Shown here: positions 7,523-15,344 of the stretch, in pieces
Layout: the number at the start of each line of letters is the position of its first letter
Position numbering within the stretch: the stretch's first letter is position 1
DNA from: Bacteroidales bacterium WCE2008
Lineage (GTDB): Bacteria; Bacteroidota; Bacteroidia; Bacteroidales; UBA932
NCBI GenBank assembly: GCA_900167925.1
Contig: FUZM01000001.1
Coordinates: 248,001-312,000 of the forward strand
Length of the DNA stretch: 64,000 nucleotides
Direction: 5' to 3'
The notes under the pieces: generated by a model
What the model was told of the DNA's origin: nothing
Database searches by the model: none
The model's input: the letters and a program-made list of their open reading frames with translations, nothing else
Program-made: the position numbers and the translations under genes

Positions 7523-8980
7523 ATGAAAACTATTATTTCCATCCGGGGCGGAATGGCCGGCAGGCCTGAGTGGAGATTGAGCGAAAAGGCAGACTTTGAA
7601 TTAAATGAGAATGAACATATAGCTATCGTCGGTCCTAACGGCGGAGGCAAGACATTCCTGGCAGAAATGATCACGATGACCCATCCTATGTATGGGCCGG
7701 TTTCGACATACGATTTCTCTCCGTCCGAGAAACCGCTTATCAGCGACAATATCAAATACCTGACATTCAGGGACTCGTACGGCACTGCCGATTCCGAGTA
7801 TTTCCTCCAGCAGAGGTGGAATGCCGATACTGTCGATCCTGACATGCCGACGATCAGGCAGCTTCTGGACAAGGCCTATGAGATCAGCGGCCCTGACACC
7901 GCCGAGAGACGGGCCATGCGCGACCATCTCTACAGCATGTTCCAGATAGAGCCGCTCCTTGACTCGCAGATAATCAAACTCTCCAGCGGAGAGCTGCGCA
8001 AATTCCAGATTATCAAGATATTGTTCTATAATCCAAGGGTCCTGGTCATGGACAACCCGTTCCTCGGCCTTGATGCCGAAGCCCGGGGCTATCTCCTCGG
8101 AATCCTCGACACTCTCGCCGCATCCGGATGGACCAGGATGATTCTGGTCATGCCGGACTGCGAACAGACTCTGCCGTCGTTCATTACCCATGTCATCGAA
8201 GTCAAAGACCTCGTCGCCGGCAAGAAGGTCCCGGTATCGGAGTACAGGCCGTCGAATACCGTCAAGTCTCTTACCATGACCATGAAAGACAGCATCCTGG
8301 CCCTGCCGTCAGAGGCTCCGGAGACTCCGGAGGATGTCGTCGTAATCAAGTCTGCGACAGTCCGTTATGGAGACAGGAAGATTCTAGACGGAGTCAGCTG
8401 GAAGATCCGTTCGGGAGAGAAGTGGGCGCTTGAGGGCCGCAACGGCTCCGGAAAGAGTACTTTGCTTTCGCTGATCTGCGCCGACCATCCGCAGCGCTAC
8501 GCCAATGACATCAAGATATTCGGACTTGGCCGCAGGGCCAGCATCTGGGACATAAAGCGCCGGATTGGCTACGTCAGCCCGGAGATGCACCGCGCCTTCC
8601 AGGATGACATCCCGGCCATAATGATCGTCGCGAGCGGACTCCAGGATACCCTGGGCCCTGTCTCGACAATCGACAGGCAGGAGGCGGCGGTAAGCCGTTT
8701 CTGGCTCAAGGTTTTCGGTATCGGAGCCCTCGAGGACCGTACCTTCATGGAGCTTTCGAGCGGAGAGCAGCGTCTGGTGCTGCTTGCCAGGGCTTTCGTA
8801 AAGGATCCGGACCTGCTGATTCTTGACGAGCCTCTCCATGGTCTCGACCTGTCCAACAGGGAGCGCGTAAAAGAGATAATCCGGACCTTCTGCAGAAGAC
8901 CCGGAAAGACTCTTATCATGGTATCGCACTATAGGGAGGACTTCCCTGAGTGCATTACCGATTGGAAACGGCTTGGATAA
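7523..8980 (+). CDS. tandem-NBD ABC ATPase (ModF/PhrA-like), first catalytic site degenerate
   Basis: 485 residues from the ATG at 7523 (the upstream ATG lies inside the promoter). Two nucleotide-binding domains and no membrane segment. NBD1: Walker A GPNGGGKT, signature LSSGELRK, Walker B VLVMDNP, where the catalytic glutamate is replaced by asparagine. NBD2: Walker A GRNGSGKST, signature LSSGEQRL, Walker B LLILDEP with Glu intact. The layout resembles ModF/PhrA of enterobacteria, whose transport partner is unclear. It stands alone between divergent and convergent neighbours with no permease nearby. Its 3' end overlaps the convergent gene by 26 bp. Substrate unknown. Confidence 0.85.
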   Translation: MKTIISIRGGMAGRPEWRLSEKADFELNENEHIAIVGPNGGGKTFLAEMITMTHPMYGPVSTYDFSPSEKPLISDNIKYLTFRDSYGTADSEYFLQQRWNADTVDPDMPTIRQLLDKAYEISGPDTAERRAMRDHLYSMFQIEPLLDSQIIKLSSGELRKFQIIKILFYNPRVLVMDNPFLGLDAEARGYLLGILDTLAASGWTRMILVMPDCEQTLPSFITHVIEVKDLVAGKKVPVSEYRPSNTVKSLTMTMKDSILALPSEAPETPEDVVVIKSATVRYGDRKILDGVSWKIRSGEKWALEGRNGSGKSTLLSLICADHPQRYANDIKIFGLGRRASIWDIKRRIGYVSPEMHRAFQDDIPAIMIVASGLQDTLGPVSTIDRQEAAVSRFWLKVFGIGALEDRTFMELSSGEQRLVLLARAFVKDPDLLILDEPLHGLDLSNRERVKEIIRTFCRRPGKTLIMVSHYREDFPECITDWKRLG

Positions 8981-9527
8981 ATTCCATTCCCCATTTCGGG
9001 CCCGGCGCGTCTTTGTCTTGCCGGCCCAGTAATTCGGCGGCCCTTGCAAAGTCTTTGGAAGGGTCGTACTGCGTATTCATGAACGAGGCCATGTTGGCCT
9101 GGAACATCGCCTGGATGATTATCGCCCTTGGGTTGTCCGGGTTGAGGGCAAGCGCGGTCGCGCATGCATTCCCGAGATCTCCGGAGTGCTTAGGCCCATA
9201 TACCTGCGGGTTTATGCTCATCATGGCGAGGTATCTCAGTGCCTTGAGGGCCGCTACTTCCGATGCGTCGGCGGTCTTGTCATTCCCGAGTTTCGAGATC
9301 ATTTTTTCCGATTCGTCGAGCAGCGGCTGGACGGTATTTTCCGGTGCGCCTCCGAGAATCATCATGAGATCGGCGTAGGCGAGGTTGTAGTAGGACATCC
9401 AGGTTGCATCCGGGGATTGGATTTCGCGCTGGAACTGGTTCCGGAGCTGCATTGGGTTGGCGTTCTGTGCGAAGGTGCTGCAGCAGACCGATACGAGGGC
9501 TGCGATAAGGGTTGTTCTGATAGTCAT
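8955..9527 (-). CDS. secreted helical (TPR-like) protein after a TonB receptor
   Basis: Start at 9527 gives MTIRTTLIAALVSVCCSTFAQ, a proper signal peptide; an earlier in-frame ATG adds a non-signal extension inside the receptor gene. About 190 residues. After the signal the sequence is helical with TPR-like spacing (WMSYYNLAYADLMMILGG; VAALKALRYLAMMSINPQVYG; ACATALALNPDNPRAIIIQA; DFARAAELLGRQ). It ends GPKWGMEFIQAV. The pattern suits a small periplasmic TPR protein serving the preceding receptor, from which it is separated by 13 nt. Function unknown. Confidence 0.7.
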   Translation of the reverse strand: MTIRTTLIAALVSVCCSTFAQNANPMQLRNQFQREIQSPDATWMSYYNLAYADLMMILGGAPENTVQPLLDESEKMISKLGNDKTADASEVAALKALRYLAMMSINPQVYGPKHSGDLGNACATALALNPDNPRAIIIQAMFQANMASFMNTQYDPSKDFARAAELLGRQDKDAPGPKWGMEFIQAVSNR

Positions 9528-9540
9528 GATCTTATGGTTT

Positions 9541-11607
9541 TTAGAAATTTGAAACATCATATGCCGTGTTGCCTGAGAGGGTGATATATACTCCTATGTA
9601 GATGCTCCGGTCGTTGTTGACAATGGCTTTTTTGCCGTCAAGGGTGCCGAAGTTGTTCTTTCTTGCGGTAACGTTGGTGACGCTGGTATATATGAGCAGT
9701 TTAGGGTTGATAAGGAAGGTGATTCCGAGATCGAGGCTGTTGTATGGCTTGGCGACTCCTGCCCTGCCGGAGGCGAACCTGTCCGTCACGGCGATGATAG
9801 TGCGTAGCGGGGAGAGGTAGTATCTTGCCATCGCGTAGGCGTTGTGGCGGGTGAAATAGTCAGGTACGCGCATCTCGGGGTTCTCTCCGCTTCTGCGTCC
9901 GGCCAGGCCCCAGGTATAGCTGAATGTGAGGTCGAGATTCTTTGCTGCCGGTCCCATGTAGTAGAAGTCCAATCCTTTGGCGAAGCCGTTGCCTTCCATT
10001 GTCGGAAGTCCGTTTTCGAGAAGGACCATCGAATCGTAGTCTTTGTAGTAGGCCTCTGCACGGAAGAGATGGCGGTTGCGGCTGTAGTGCGCTCCGAGGA
10101 CGTAGTGCATGCAGCTCTCGTCGTCGAGGGCTTTGTCCTTGAGCAGCCATTTGATTTCAGGGGTCTGGGTGTACCGGCCGGCGATTGCCGAGAGTTTCCA
10201 TGGCCCTGCCTCATAATTGACTGCCAGCCTCGGGTTTATCGAGAATCGGTCGCTGCCGGTGCGGTACTCTCCGCGGCCGGACATCTCTATGAACAGATTG
10301 CTCTTCGGGTTCCAGACGAGGGAGGCGTTGACGGAGGCGTAGTTGAAGTCGAGCGGGCTGGAGGCGTCGATGTCCATGAAGCGGTAGCGGTCTTCGTATT
10401 TATGGACCATGTCCTCGACTCCGAAGCTTACTCGGAAGTGGCGGGCGATTCTTTTGGAGGCGCGGAGTTTCAGGTGCAGCTCGCCTTCGTTTTCGTCGTA
10501 CATGTCCCCGGCCTCGAGGACTTCGGAGTAGTCGCGCAGGCGGGCCGAGACTGCAGCGCCGGCAAAGACGTTCCAGCCGCGGATGTCGGTGTCCTTGTAG
10601 GTCAGGTTGGAGAAGATGTTGTTCTCCTGTATCTTCATTCTGCGGCCGTCGCCGGTGGCCTGGATAAGGTGTGTGAAGTCGTAGAGGGTGAAGGATTTGA
10701 GAGTGCCGGTCGGGCTTGTCTGCGCTCTCCACTGGAGGCCGGTCGAGAGGTTGCGGTAAGGCTCGATCCAGTCGGTGTTGTCCGGGAAGAAGGTGCCGTA
10801 CCAGCCGAGGTCGATATAGTCGGCGTTGAAGGAGACGGACCCGTTGCGGAAGGCTTTCGTGCCACCGCCGCCGGCTCCGGTGTTGGCGATGTTGATCCCG
10901 GATTTGGTTATTTCGCTCTTGTCTTTCGTGTCCATGGGGAGGACGCCGGAGAGGGCGTCGGCGTATTCGGAGGAGTATCCGCCGGAGGAGAAGTTGATGC
11001 CTTCGAAGATGAACGGGGAGAAGCGGAGGCGTTTCTGGGTGCCTTCTGCGGAGACTGTGTATGGGAAGAGGACCCTCATTCCGTCGATGTAGACCTGGTT
11101 TTCGCGGTCGCTTCCGCCGCGTACTCTGAGGGTGCCGCTTTCGGCTGAGGCCTGGGCTCCCGGAAGACTCTGGATGGTAGTGGCGAGGTTGCCCATGAAG
11201 GCGCCGCCGGTTACGAGGTCAGTCGCTTCCATTTTGTCCCAGGTGCTGTTGCCGCGGAGGAGGAAGGTGCTTCCTACGACTACGGACTGGTTGAGGACCG
11301 AGGAGGCCGGCTGCAGTTTTATAAGGTAATTCTGCCCGGGGTTCAGGCGGGTCTTGAAGTCTTCGTATCCTATCATCGAGGCGCAGAGGATGCCTTCTGT
11401 CCCGTCGTAGCGGAAGGAGAAGGTTCCGTCTTCTTCTGTGGTTGTCCCGCAGACGGTGCCTTCTATATAGATGTTGACGAAAGGGAACGGCTCGCCTTTT
11501 TCATCGGTGACGCGGCCGGATATGGTAGTTGGACCCTGGGCGGACAGACCCTGGAGACAGGCAGTGGCGAGGATGATTGTTAAGTAAAGTCTGAATAAGT
11601 TTCGCAT
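9541..11607 (-). CDS. TonB-dependent outer-membrane receptor with carboxypeptidase-regulatory N-terminus
   Basis: 688 residues with a signal peptide ending LQGLSAQ. A CarboxypepD_reg-like beta-sandwich occupies about residues 28-105 (TISGRVTDEKGEPFPFVNIY, then TTTEEDGTFSF). The plug domain follows (about 108-230: LATTIQSLPGAQA, TLRVRGGSDRENQVYIDG). The remainder is a beta-barrel rich in aromatic strands. Such receptors take up ligands across the outer membrane using TonB energy. No SusD partner is adjacent, so a SusC-type glycan role is not implied. Lies downstream of a membrane LytTR regulator (66 nt) and upstream of a secreted TPR-like protein; the substrate is unknown. Confidence 0.85.
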   Translation of the reverse strand: MRNLFRLYLTIILATACLQGLSAQGPTTISGRVTDEKGEPFPFVNIYIEGTVCGTTTEEDGTFSFRYDGTEGILCASMIGYEDFKTRLNPGQNYLIKLQPASSVLNQSVVVGSTFLLRGNSTWDKMEATDLVTGGAFMGNLATTIQSLPGAQASAESGTLRVRGGSDRENQVYIDGMRVLFPYTVSAEGTQKRLRFSPFIFEGINFSSGGYSSEYADALSGVLPMDTKDKSEITKSGINIANTGAGGGGTKAFRNGSVSFNADYIDLGWYGTFFPDNTDWIEPYRNLSTGLQWRAQTSPTGTLKSFTLYDFTHLIQATGDGRRMKIQENNIFSNLTYKDTDIRGWNVFAGAAVSARLRDYSEVLEAGDMYDENEGELHLKLRASKRIARHFRVSFGVEDMVHKYEDRYRFMDIDASSPLDFNYASVNASLVWNPKSNLFIEMSGRGEYRTGSDRFSINPRLAVNYEAGPWKLSAIAGRYTQTPEIKWLLKDKALDDESCMHYVLGAHYSRNRHLFRAEAYYKDYDSMVLLENGLPTMEGNGFAKGLDFYYMGPAAKNLDLTFSYTWGLAGRRSGENPEMRVPDYFTRHNAYAMARYYLSPLRTIIAVTDRFASGRAGVAKPYNSLDLGITFLINPKLLIYTSVTNVTARKNNFGTLDGKKAIVNNDRSIYIGVYITLSGNTAYDVSNF

Positions 11608-11673
11608 GATTTTTCCGATTTTTCGGCAAATCTATCATGCGTAGCGGAGGCTGCCAAATTATTGGGACGGGCG

Positions 11674-12537
11674 TCAGTTTTTGGGACGAATTTCAAGCTT
11701 TGAGAGGTACTGACGCGATATTGGGACGGTTGTTTCGCAGTTTTCGAGGACTGCGCGGTACCCCTGGGAGTTGCCGTCGATGCGGGTTATTTTCGAGACG
11801 TTGAGGAGATAGGTGCGGTGGCAGCGTCTGATTGCGGGGAATGCTTCGAGGGCTGCTTCGGCCTGCTTCATGGTCGAGCGGATCATGCGGCTTTCGATCC
11901 TGCCGCGGTCGAGATAGACGATGTTGATGTAGTTGAGTTCGGCTTTCGCAAAGAGCAGGTCGGAGGAGTTGAGGGTGAAGCTGTCTTTTGTGCCGTCCTG
12001 AAGTACGGCGATGCCGCTGCGGTCTTCCGGGACGGGCTGTCTCGAGCTGAGGAGGGCGTTGATTTTTTCGGCTTCCCGGAGGTTCCTTTTAAGGTTCATG
12101 TTGGCGATTATCATATGGATCGCCGTGATAGGGAAGAGTCCGATTATTACGGTGTCTCCCAGGATTTCGACGAGGCTCCTGATTCCGGGTTCCATATATC
12201 GCCTGGTGGCGAGCCAGATGCAAAAAGATATGGCGCAAAGTATAAGAAAGTTGTGCAGAATTTCTTTGCCAAGGGTCCAGTTGTCTTCTCCTGCGTAGTT
12301 CTTCGGAAAGAACAGTATGTAGAGCAGTCCGGGGAAAAAGACTCCGACGAAGGTGGCTGCAGCAAAGTAAAGTGAGAAGCTTAATCTCATAAGAGACGGC
12401 ATGGCATGCAGACCGAATGGCCGGAAGATTTCGAATAAAAGAAAGATTATCGCCGCTGAAATCAGCGCGGCTTTCCAGGTCTGCATATGCGGACCTGGAA
12501 CCGGCTTTTTAAGTATATTCAGCGGATTTTTCGCCAT
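11674..12537 (-). CDS. membrane-anchored LytTR-family transcription regulator
   Basis: 287 residues. Four predicted membrane helices (about 23-38, 55-75, 92-108, 127-145) are followed by a short coiled linker (MNLKRNLREAEKINALLSS). The C-terminal LytTR DNA-binding domain spans about 175-285, with the typical pieces LLFAKAELNYINIVYLDRG, IRSTMKQAEAAL, IRRCHRTYLLNVSKI and VPISRQYLSKL. LytTR proteins bind short imperfect direct repeats and often control adjacent genes; membrane-bound forms are frequent in Bacteroidota. Directly upstream of the TonB receptor and 21 nt after the nitroreductase gene, so local control of this operon is a fair inference. Confidence 0.85.
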   Translation of the reverse strand: MAKNPLNILKKPVPGPHMQTWKAALISAAIIFLLFEIFRPFGLHAMPSLMRLSFSLYFAAATFVGVFFPGLLYILFFPKNYAGEDNWTLGKEILHNFLILCAISFCIWLATRRYMEPGIRSLVEILGDTVIIGLFPITAIHMIIANMNLKRNLREAEKINALLSSRQPVPEDRSGIAVLQDGTKDSFTLNSSDLLFAKAELNYINIVYLDRGRIESRMIRSTMKQAEAALEAFPAIRRCHRTYLLNVSKITRIDGNSQGYRAVLENCETTVPISRQYLSKLEIRPKN

Positions 12538-12558
12538 TATCTGAAAATGAGGATGTCA

Positions 12559-13095
12559 TCAAGTGGTTTTGGTCTCGTTTTCCGGAATCTCGAGTTCTGC
12601 GGCGATCTTCTCGGAGTCTCGCATGCCCATGATAAGAGTGTCGAATCCCATTTCGCGGGCCTTGAGTATGAAGTAGGCATTGCTCAGGCCGTTGTCATAT
12701 GCACCCCAGCCGTTGCCGACTTCGTTGGTGGACTGTCCCCGGAAGAATCCGGCCATGTCTTTGACATAGGTGCTGACTACCAGAACAGGGGCGTCGGCGA
12801 CGTTGTTCTTGTTGCCCGGGCCGATCATGTCCTTGATTGCCGCGAGTTTGTCCTCGGAGAAGACTGCGTAGTAGCGGGTCGACTGGGTGTTGGCCCATGA
12901 CGGAGCTTCCTGGGTGGTGGCTACGATTGTCTTGACTTCTTCGCGGGAGATTGTCTTCGATGCATCGTATTTCCGGACGCTTCTTCTCTGGGCTACGACT
13001 TCGTCGAAGCCTGTATCTTTAGACGCCGGCTGCCCGCATCCGGAGAGGAGGCAGGCTGCTGCGAGAATGGTCATCAGGGATGTTATTGTCTTCAT
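12559..13095 (-). CDS. nitroreductase-family lipoprotein, C-terminally shortened
   Basis: Start at 13095 gives MKTITSLMTILAAACLLSGC, a lipoprotein signal. The nitroreductase (FMN) fold follows: FDEVVAQRRSVRKYD near the N-terminus, APSWANTQSTRYYA, APVLVVSTYV, GLSNAYFILKAREMGFDTLIMG. It ends at IPENETKTT, whereas family members continue about 25-30 residues past IPE(N/G)E with a strand ending GYP and a basic tail that helps hold FMN. The following bases do not restore that tail in another frame; the LytTR gene starts 21 nt later. Possibly a deletion has clipped the gene, so activity is doubtful. First gene of the minus-strand receptor operon. Confidence 0.75.
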   Translation of the reverse strand: MKTITSLMTILAAACLLSGCGQPASKDTGFDEVVAQRRSVRKYDASKTISREEVKTIVATTQEAPSWANTQSTRYYAVFSEDKLAAIKDMIGPGNKNNVADAPVLVVSTYVKDMAGFFRGQSTNEVGNGWGAYDNGLSNAYFILKAREMGFDTLIMGMRDSEKIAAELEIPENETKTT

Positions 13096-13113
13096 TGCGT
13101 ATAGTTTTATACG

Positions 13114-13121
13114 CAAATATA
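13114..13121 (-). promoter_or_regulatory. -7 element of the nitroreductase/LytTR/receptor operon
   Basis: Minus strand TATATTTG, 18 nt before the ATG at 13095. No clear -33 TTTG at the usual spacing. Confidence 0.55.
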
Positions 13122-13128
13122 ACAATCC

Positions 13129-13479
13129 TTACTTTTTTTCTGCATAACAGATTGCTTTTTCGAGCTGGACTGCTACGTCGATGGTGATTTCCAGTCCTTT
13201 CCTGGTGTTCTTGAAATCGCGGACTGTTATGACTCCGGTGGAGAACAGGTCCTTTACGACCGATACATCGAAAGTGTCCGGGACGCGGAGTTCGAAGTAG
13301 CCGTTTTCATCGGTGCGGATGATGGTCCTTTTCCCGTTGTTGTCTTCGTCGACTACGGCGATTCTGATTCCTTCTACAGGATATCCGTCTCTGTCGTTTA
13401 CATGTCCTTTAACGACTTTGGCATTGGCTGTTGCGATTGTTGCAATTGCGATGGCGATGATGGCGATGATCTTTTTCAT
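13129..13479 (-). CDS. small secreted carboxypeptidase-regulatory-like protein
   Basis: 116 residues with the signal peptide MKKIIAIIAIAIATIATANA. The mature part is a single transthyretin/CarboxypepD_reg-like sandwich: VVKGHVNDRDGYPVEGIRIA, then IIRTDENGYFELRVPD and VQLEKAIC. This module usually heads TonB receptors; here it stands alone as a periplasmic protein. Its promoter is a near-perfect sigma-54 site with a TGTAAA dyad upstream, an arrangement also found before the MacB-type export operon, so the two are probably co-regulated. Function unknown. Confidence 0.75.
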   Translation of the reverse strand: MKKIIAIIAIAIATIATANAKVVKGHVNDRDGYPVEGIRIAVVDEDNNGKRTIIRTDENGYFELRVPDTFDVSVVKDLFSTGVITVRDFKNTRKGLEITIDVAVQLEKAICYAEKK

Positions 13480-13532
13480 GATATTAGTTTTTTATTGGTT
13501 TAACTTTTTTTCGTTTTCTGAAAACAGATAAG

Positions 13533-13547
13533 GCCAACCCTGTGCCA
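13533..13547 (-). promoter_or_regulatory. sigma-54 (-24/-12) promoter
   Basis: Minus strand TGGCACAGGGTTGGC: -24 TGGCAC and -12 GC at the exact ten-base GG-to-GC interval. The expected transcript start lies about 40 nt before the gene at 13479. Confidence 0.7.
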
Positions 13548-13602
13548 AAGTTTGTAATATATTGAATGATAATTAGTTACAGTTGAGTGCCTAAAAAACG
13601 CA

Positions 13603-13640
13603 CTGTAAAGAAATTTTACAATTTTACAGTTTGTATGTAA
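13603..13640 (-). promoter_or_regulatory. candidate activator site (TGTAAA dyads) for the sigma-54 promoter
   Basis: CTGTAAA at 13603-13609 and TTTACAG at 13623-13629 form an inverted repeat, with a further TTTTACA between and TGTAA after. The dyad centre is about 70 bp upstream of the -24 element, a typical enhancer distance, and the motif recurs before the other sigma-54-like promoter at 38.6 kb. Confidence 0.55.
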
Positions 13641-13704
13641 AAATTTTTAATGGAAGGGGCTGAAGATTTAGAAATGATATGTATACAACAATGAAGAATT
13701 CCGT

Positions 13705-13712
13705 TATATTTG
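13705..13712 (+). promoter_or_regulatory. -7 element for the beta-propeller/peptide cluster
   Basis: TATATTTG fits TAnnTTTG, about 34 nt before the ATG at 13747. Its upstream side shares the intergenic region with the divergent sigma-54 promoter. Confidence 0.5.
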
Positions 13713-13746
13713 TGGTAGTCATGAACTTTAATTTTGTAACTGCAAT

Positions 13747-14874
13747 ATGAAACGTGTTTTACTGCTGATTTCCCTGATTGCGGGATTCTCCGCTTGTAAT
13801 CAATCTTCCGATAAGAGTTCCCTTTTAGCCGGAGCTTTCAGCGAAGAGTCGAATGTATCCTTTTTTGAAGACGTCTTCTCTGAAACGGTCATCACTCCTG
13901 TCAAGGATGAGAATGCTTTTGTGGGAAACTATATGTGTATTATCTTCGAGACAGACGGGGTCCATGATGTCATCCTTGATTATGAACAAGGGCTGGTACA
14001 TTCGGTAGATCGCGCGGGGAATGTAATTGGTTCCATAAATAAAGTAGGCAAGGGCCCGGGGAAATATGTCTTCATAAAGGATATGGCTCTCGGAAAGGAT
14101 GGAATCATATTGCTTGCCGATTCCGGGAGGCTTCTGTTTTATGGCTTTGACGGGTCTTTTACTGGTAGACAGTTCCAGCTCGACTTTATCAGCAGTGCTT
14201 TCTCGGAAGCTTCAGACGGCTCGTTTGTTTTCTTCACCCCTTATCCGCATGAATTGGGCGAGAATAATTCGAATAATCTGATATTTACTGATTCTGAAGG
14301 CAAGGTTACAGGATCGTCTGTGCCGTTCGAATATTGTGTACCCCTTGGCTACAGGGATGATGTCAGGAAGGTCATCGGCGAGGATGCATATCTGGCATCA
14401 AGTCCTTTCTCAGGAAAGATATACAGGTTCAGTCCTTCTTCGGGTACAGTAGAGACGTATGATACCGATTTCAAGGACAAGTCTGCTCCAAAAGAATTGT
14501 TAGAGGCCGATGGCGATTACGAAAAGATGGAGATTGCTATGGAGAATGCGGATATTTTCTACGTGTGCGGAGCCTTTGAAAATAAGGATTATCTTCTTAT
14601 GGATATTGCCCATCTGGAGGATATGGAAGAGAAAGCGTACGGAATCTGGTTGTTCGACAAGAAGACGGGGAAATCGCTGATACAGCATTATAGTGCCGAT
14701 AGTCCGGAGTTTCTTGCTCTCGGAATCCCGGTAGGCCTTACGGAGGATAATGAGGTCGTATTCATCGGAACAGGCGAGTATATGGAGGGAATCAGCGGCT
14801 ATAAGTGCTTCTCTGGGATGGATCAGGAGTCTTTGGAAGGTATGAATATAATCAGACTTAAGATAGATATTTAA
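13747..14874 (+). CDS. six-bladed beta-propeller lipoprotein A
   Basis: 375 residues; lipobox AGFSAC (Cys17). The body matches the 6-bladed beta-propeller lipoproteins of Bacteroidales (BF3164/DUF4934-like): LDYEQGLVHSVDRAGNVIGSI, GKGPGKYVFIKDMALGKDGIILLAD, LLFYGFDGSFTGRQ, SEASDGSFVFFTP, and the late strand YGIWLFDKKTGKSLIQHY. The GKGPGEY-type turn followed by D(I/M) is the signature of the family. Such genes typically sit next to small secreted peptides of the NVEALA type, as here. It is the most divergent of three propellers in this cluster. Location: envelope lipoprotein; ligand unknown, possibly the peptides. Confidence 0.8.
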   Translation: MKRVLLLISLIAGFSACNQSSDKSSLLAGAFSEESNVSFFEDVFSETVITPVKDENAFVGNYMCIIFETDGVHDVILDYEQGLVHSVDRAGNVIGSINKVGKGPGKYVFIKDMALGKDGIILLADSGRLLFYGFDGSFTGRQFQLDFISSAFSEASDGSFVFFTPYPHELGENNSNNLIFTDSEGKVTGSSVPFEYCVPLGYRDDVRKVIGEDAYLASSPFSGKIYRFSPSSGTVETYDTDFKDKSAPKELLEADGDYEKMEIAMENADIFYVCGAFENKDYLLMDIAHLEDMEEKAYGIWLFDKKTGKSLIQHYSADSPEFLALGIPVGLTEDNEVVFIGTGEYMEGISGYKCFSGMDQESLEGMNIIRLKIDI

Positions 14875-14882
14875 GGTGGATC

Positions 14883-14906
14883 CCGAAAAACCTGAATAGA
14901 GTAGGG
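14883..14906 (+). promoter_or_regulatory. shared 24-nt leader motif, copy A
   Basis: Aligns without gaps to copies at 16691 and 41230: 16 of 24 positions are identical in all three, including GAAAA near the start and AGAGTA near the end. It lies 26 nt before the ATG of the peptide gene at 14933. Nature unknown (protein, sRNA or leader-structure site). Confidence 0.6.
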
Positions 14907-14932
14907 ATGTTCTTTTATTTCTTTTCAAAACA

Positions 14933-15277
14933 ATGAAAAACCTAATTGTCGGCGTTGCTGCTGCCGCTGTTCTTGCCGCAGGCGCGCTTTTGTTTAGTTC
15001 TGTCAAGGTATCGGCAAGAGTTGAGCCGTACCTGGATGTTTATTTCGGATGTACCGGACCTGTAATTCCTGCCTATGCTGTTGATGGACGTACGGTCGGA
15101 GTATGTGCTAACCGCAGTATCTATCAATGTCCTTCTTCACTCTGCGATAAAATTCCGCAGCCTATGGATCCTACCGATATCGATAACGGCGAAACCGCTA
15201 AATTGGATCCAGATATCTGTCCTTTTGAGCCGGCACCGGATAGAATTGACGACCCAAGCACACAGAAGATCAACTAA
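14933..15277 (+). CDS. small secreted cysteine-containing peptide 1 (CTGP family)
   Basis: 114 residues: signal peptide MKNLIVGVAAAAVLAAGALL to about residue 29 (VSA), then an 85-residue mature part with five cysteines, starting VYFGCTGPVIPAY and followed by VCANRSIYQCPSSLCDK. The CTGP box is shared with the three tandem peptides at 16.7-17.6 kb, and the spacing of the later cysteines is similar though the tail is longer, acidic and proline-rich. The set resembles NVEALA-type peptides of Bacteroidales in size, signal and propeller neighbours, but lacks the NVEALA box. Preceded by the 24-nt leader motif. Function unknown; extracytoplasmic disulfide-bonded peptide is inferred. Confidence 0.65.
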   Translation: MKNLIVGVAAAAVLAAGALLFSSVKVSARVEPYLDVYFGCTGPVIPAYAVDGRTVGVCANRSIYQCPSSLCDKIPQPMDPTDIDNGETAKLDPDICPFEPAPDRIDDPSTQKIN

Positions 15278-15303
15278 GTATTTTCGTTGTAACGAATGAC
15301 ACC

Positions 15304-15329
15304 CGGCCCCGCTATTCCTGACGGGGCCG
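15304..15329 (+). terminator. GC-rich hairpin after peptide 1 (weak terminator or attenuator)
   Basis: CGGCCCCG and CGGGGCCG, loop of 10. No T-run follows (CTTAAAAC), and the next gene begins 15 nt later, so partial termination or transcript 3'-end protection is more likely than a full stop. Confidence 0.55.
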
Positions 15330-15344
15330 CTTAAAACAAAATTG

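Noticed and set aside
9844..11148. 434-residue plus-strand frame inside the TonB receptor
   Set aside because: Antisense shadow of a GC-biased gene; composition is Val/Gly/Ala-rich with no motif, and the minus-strand receptor is certain.
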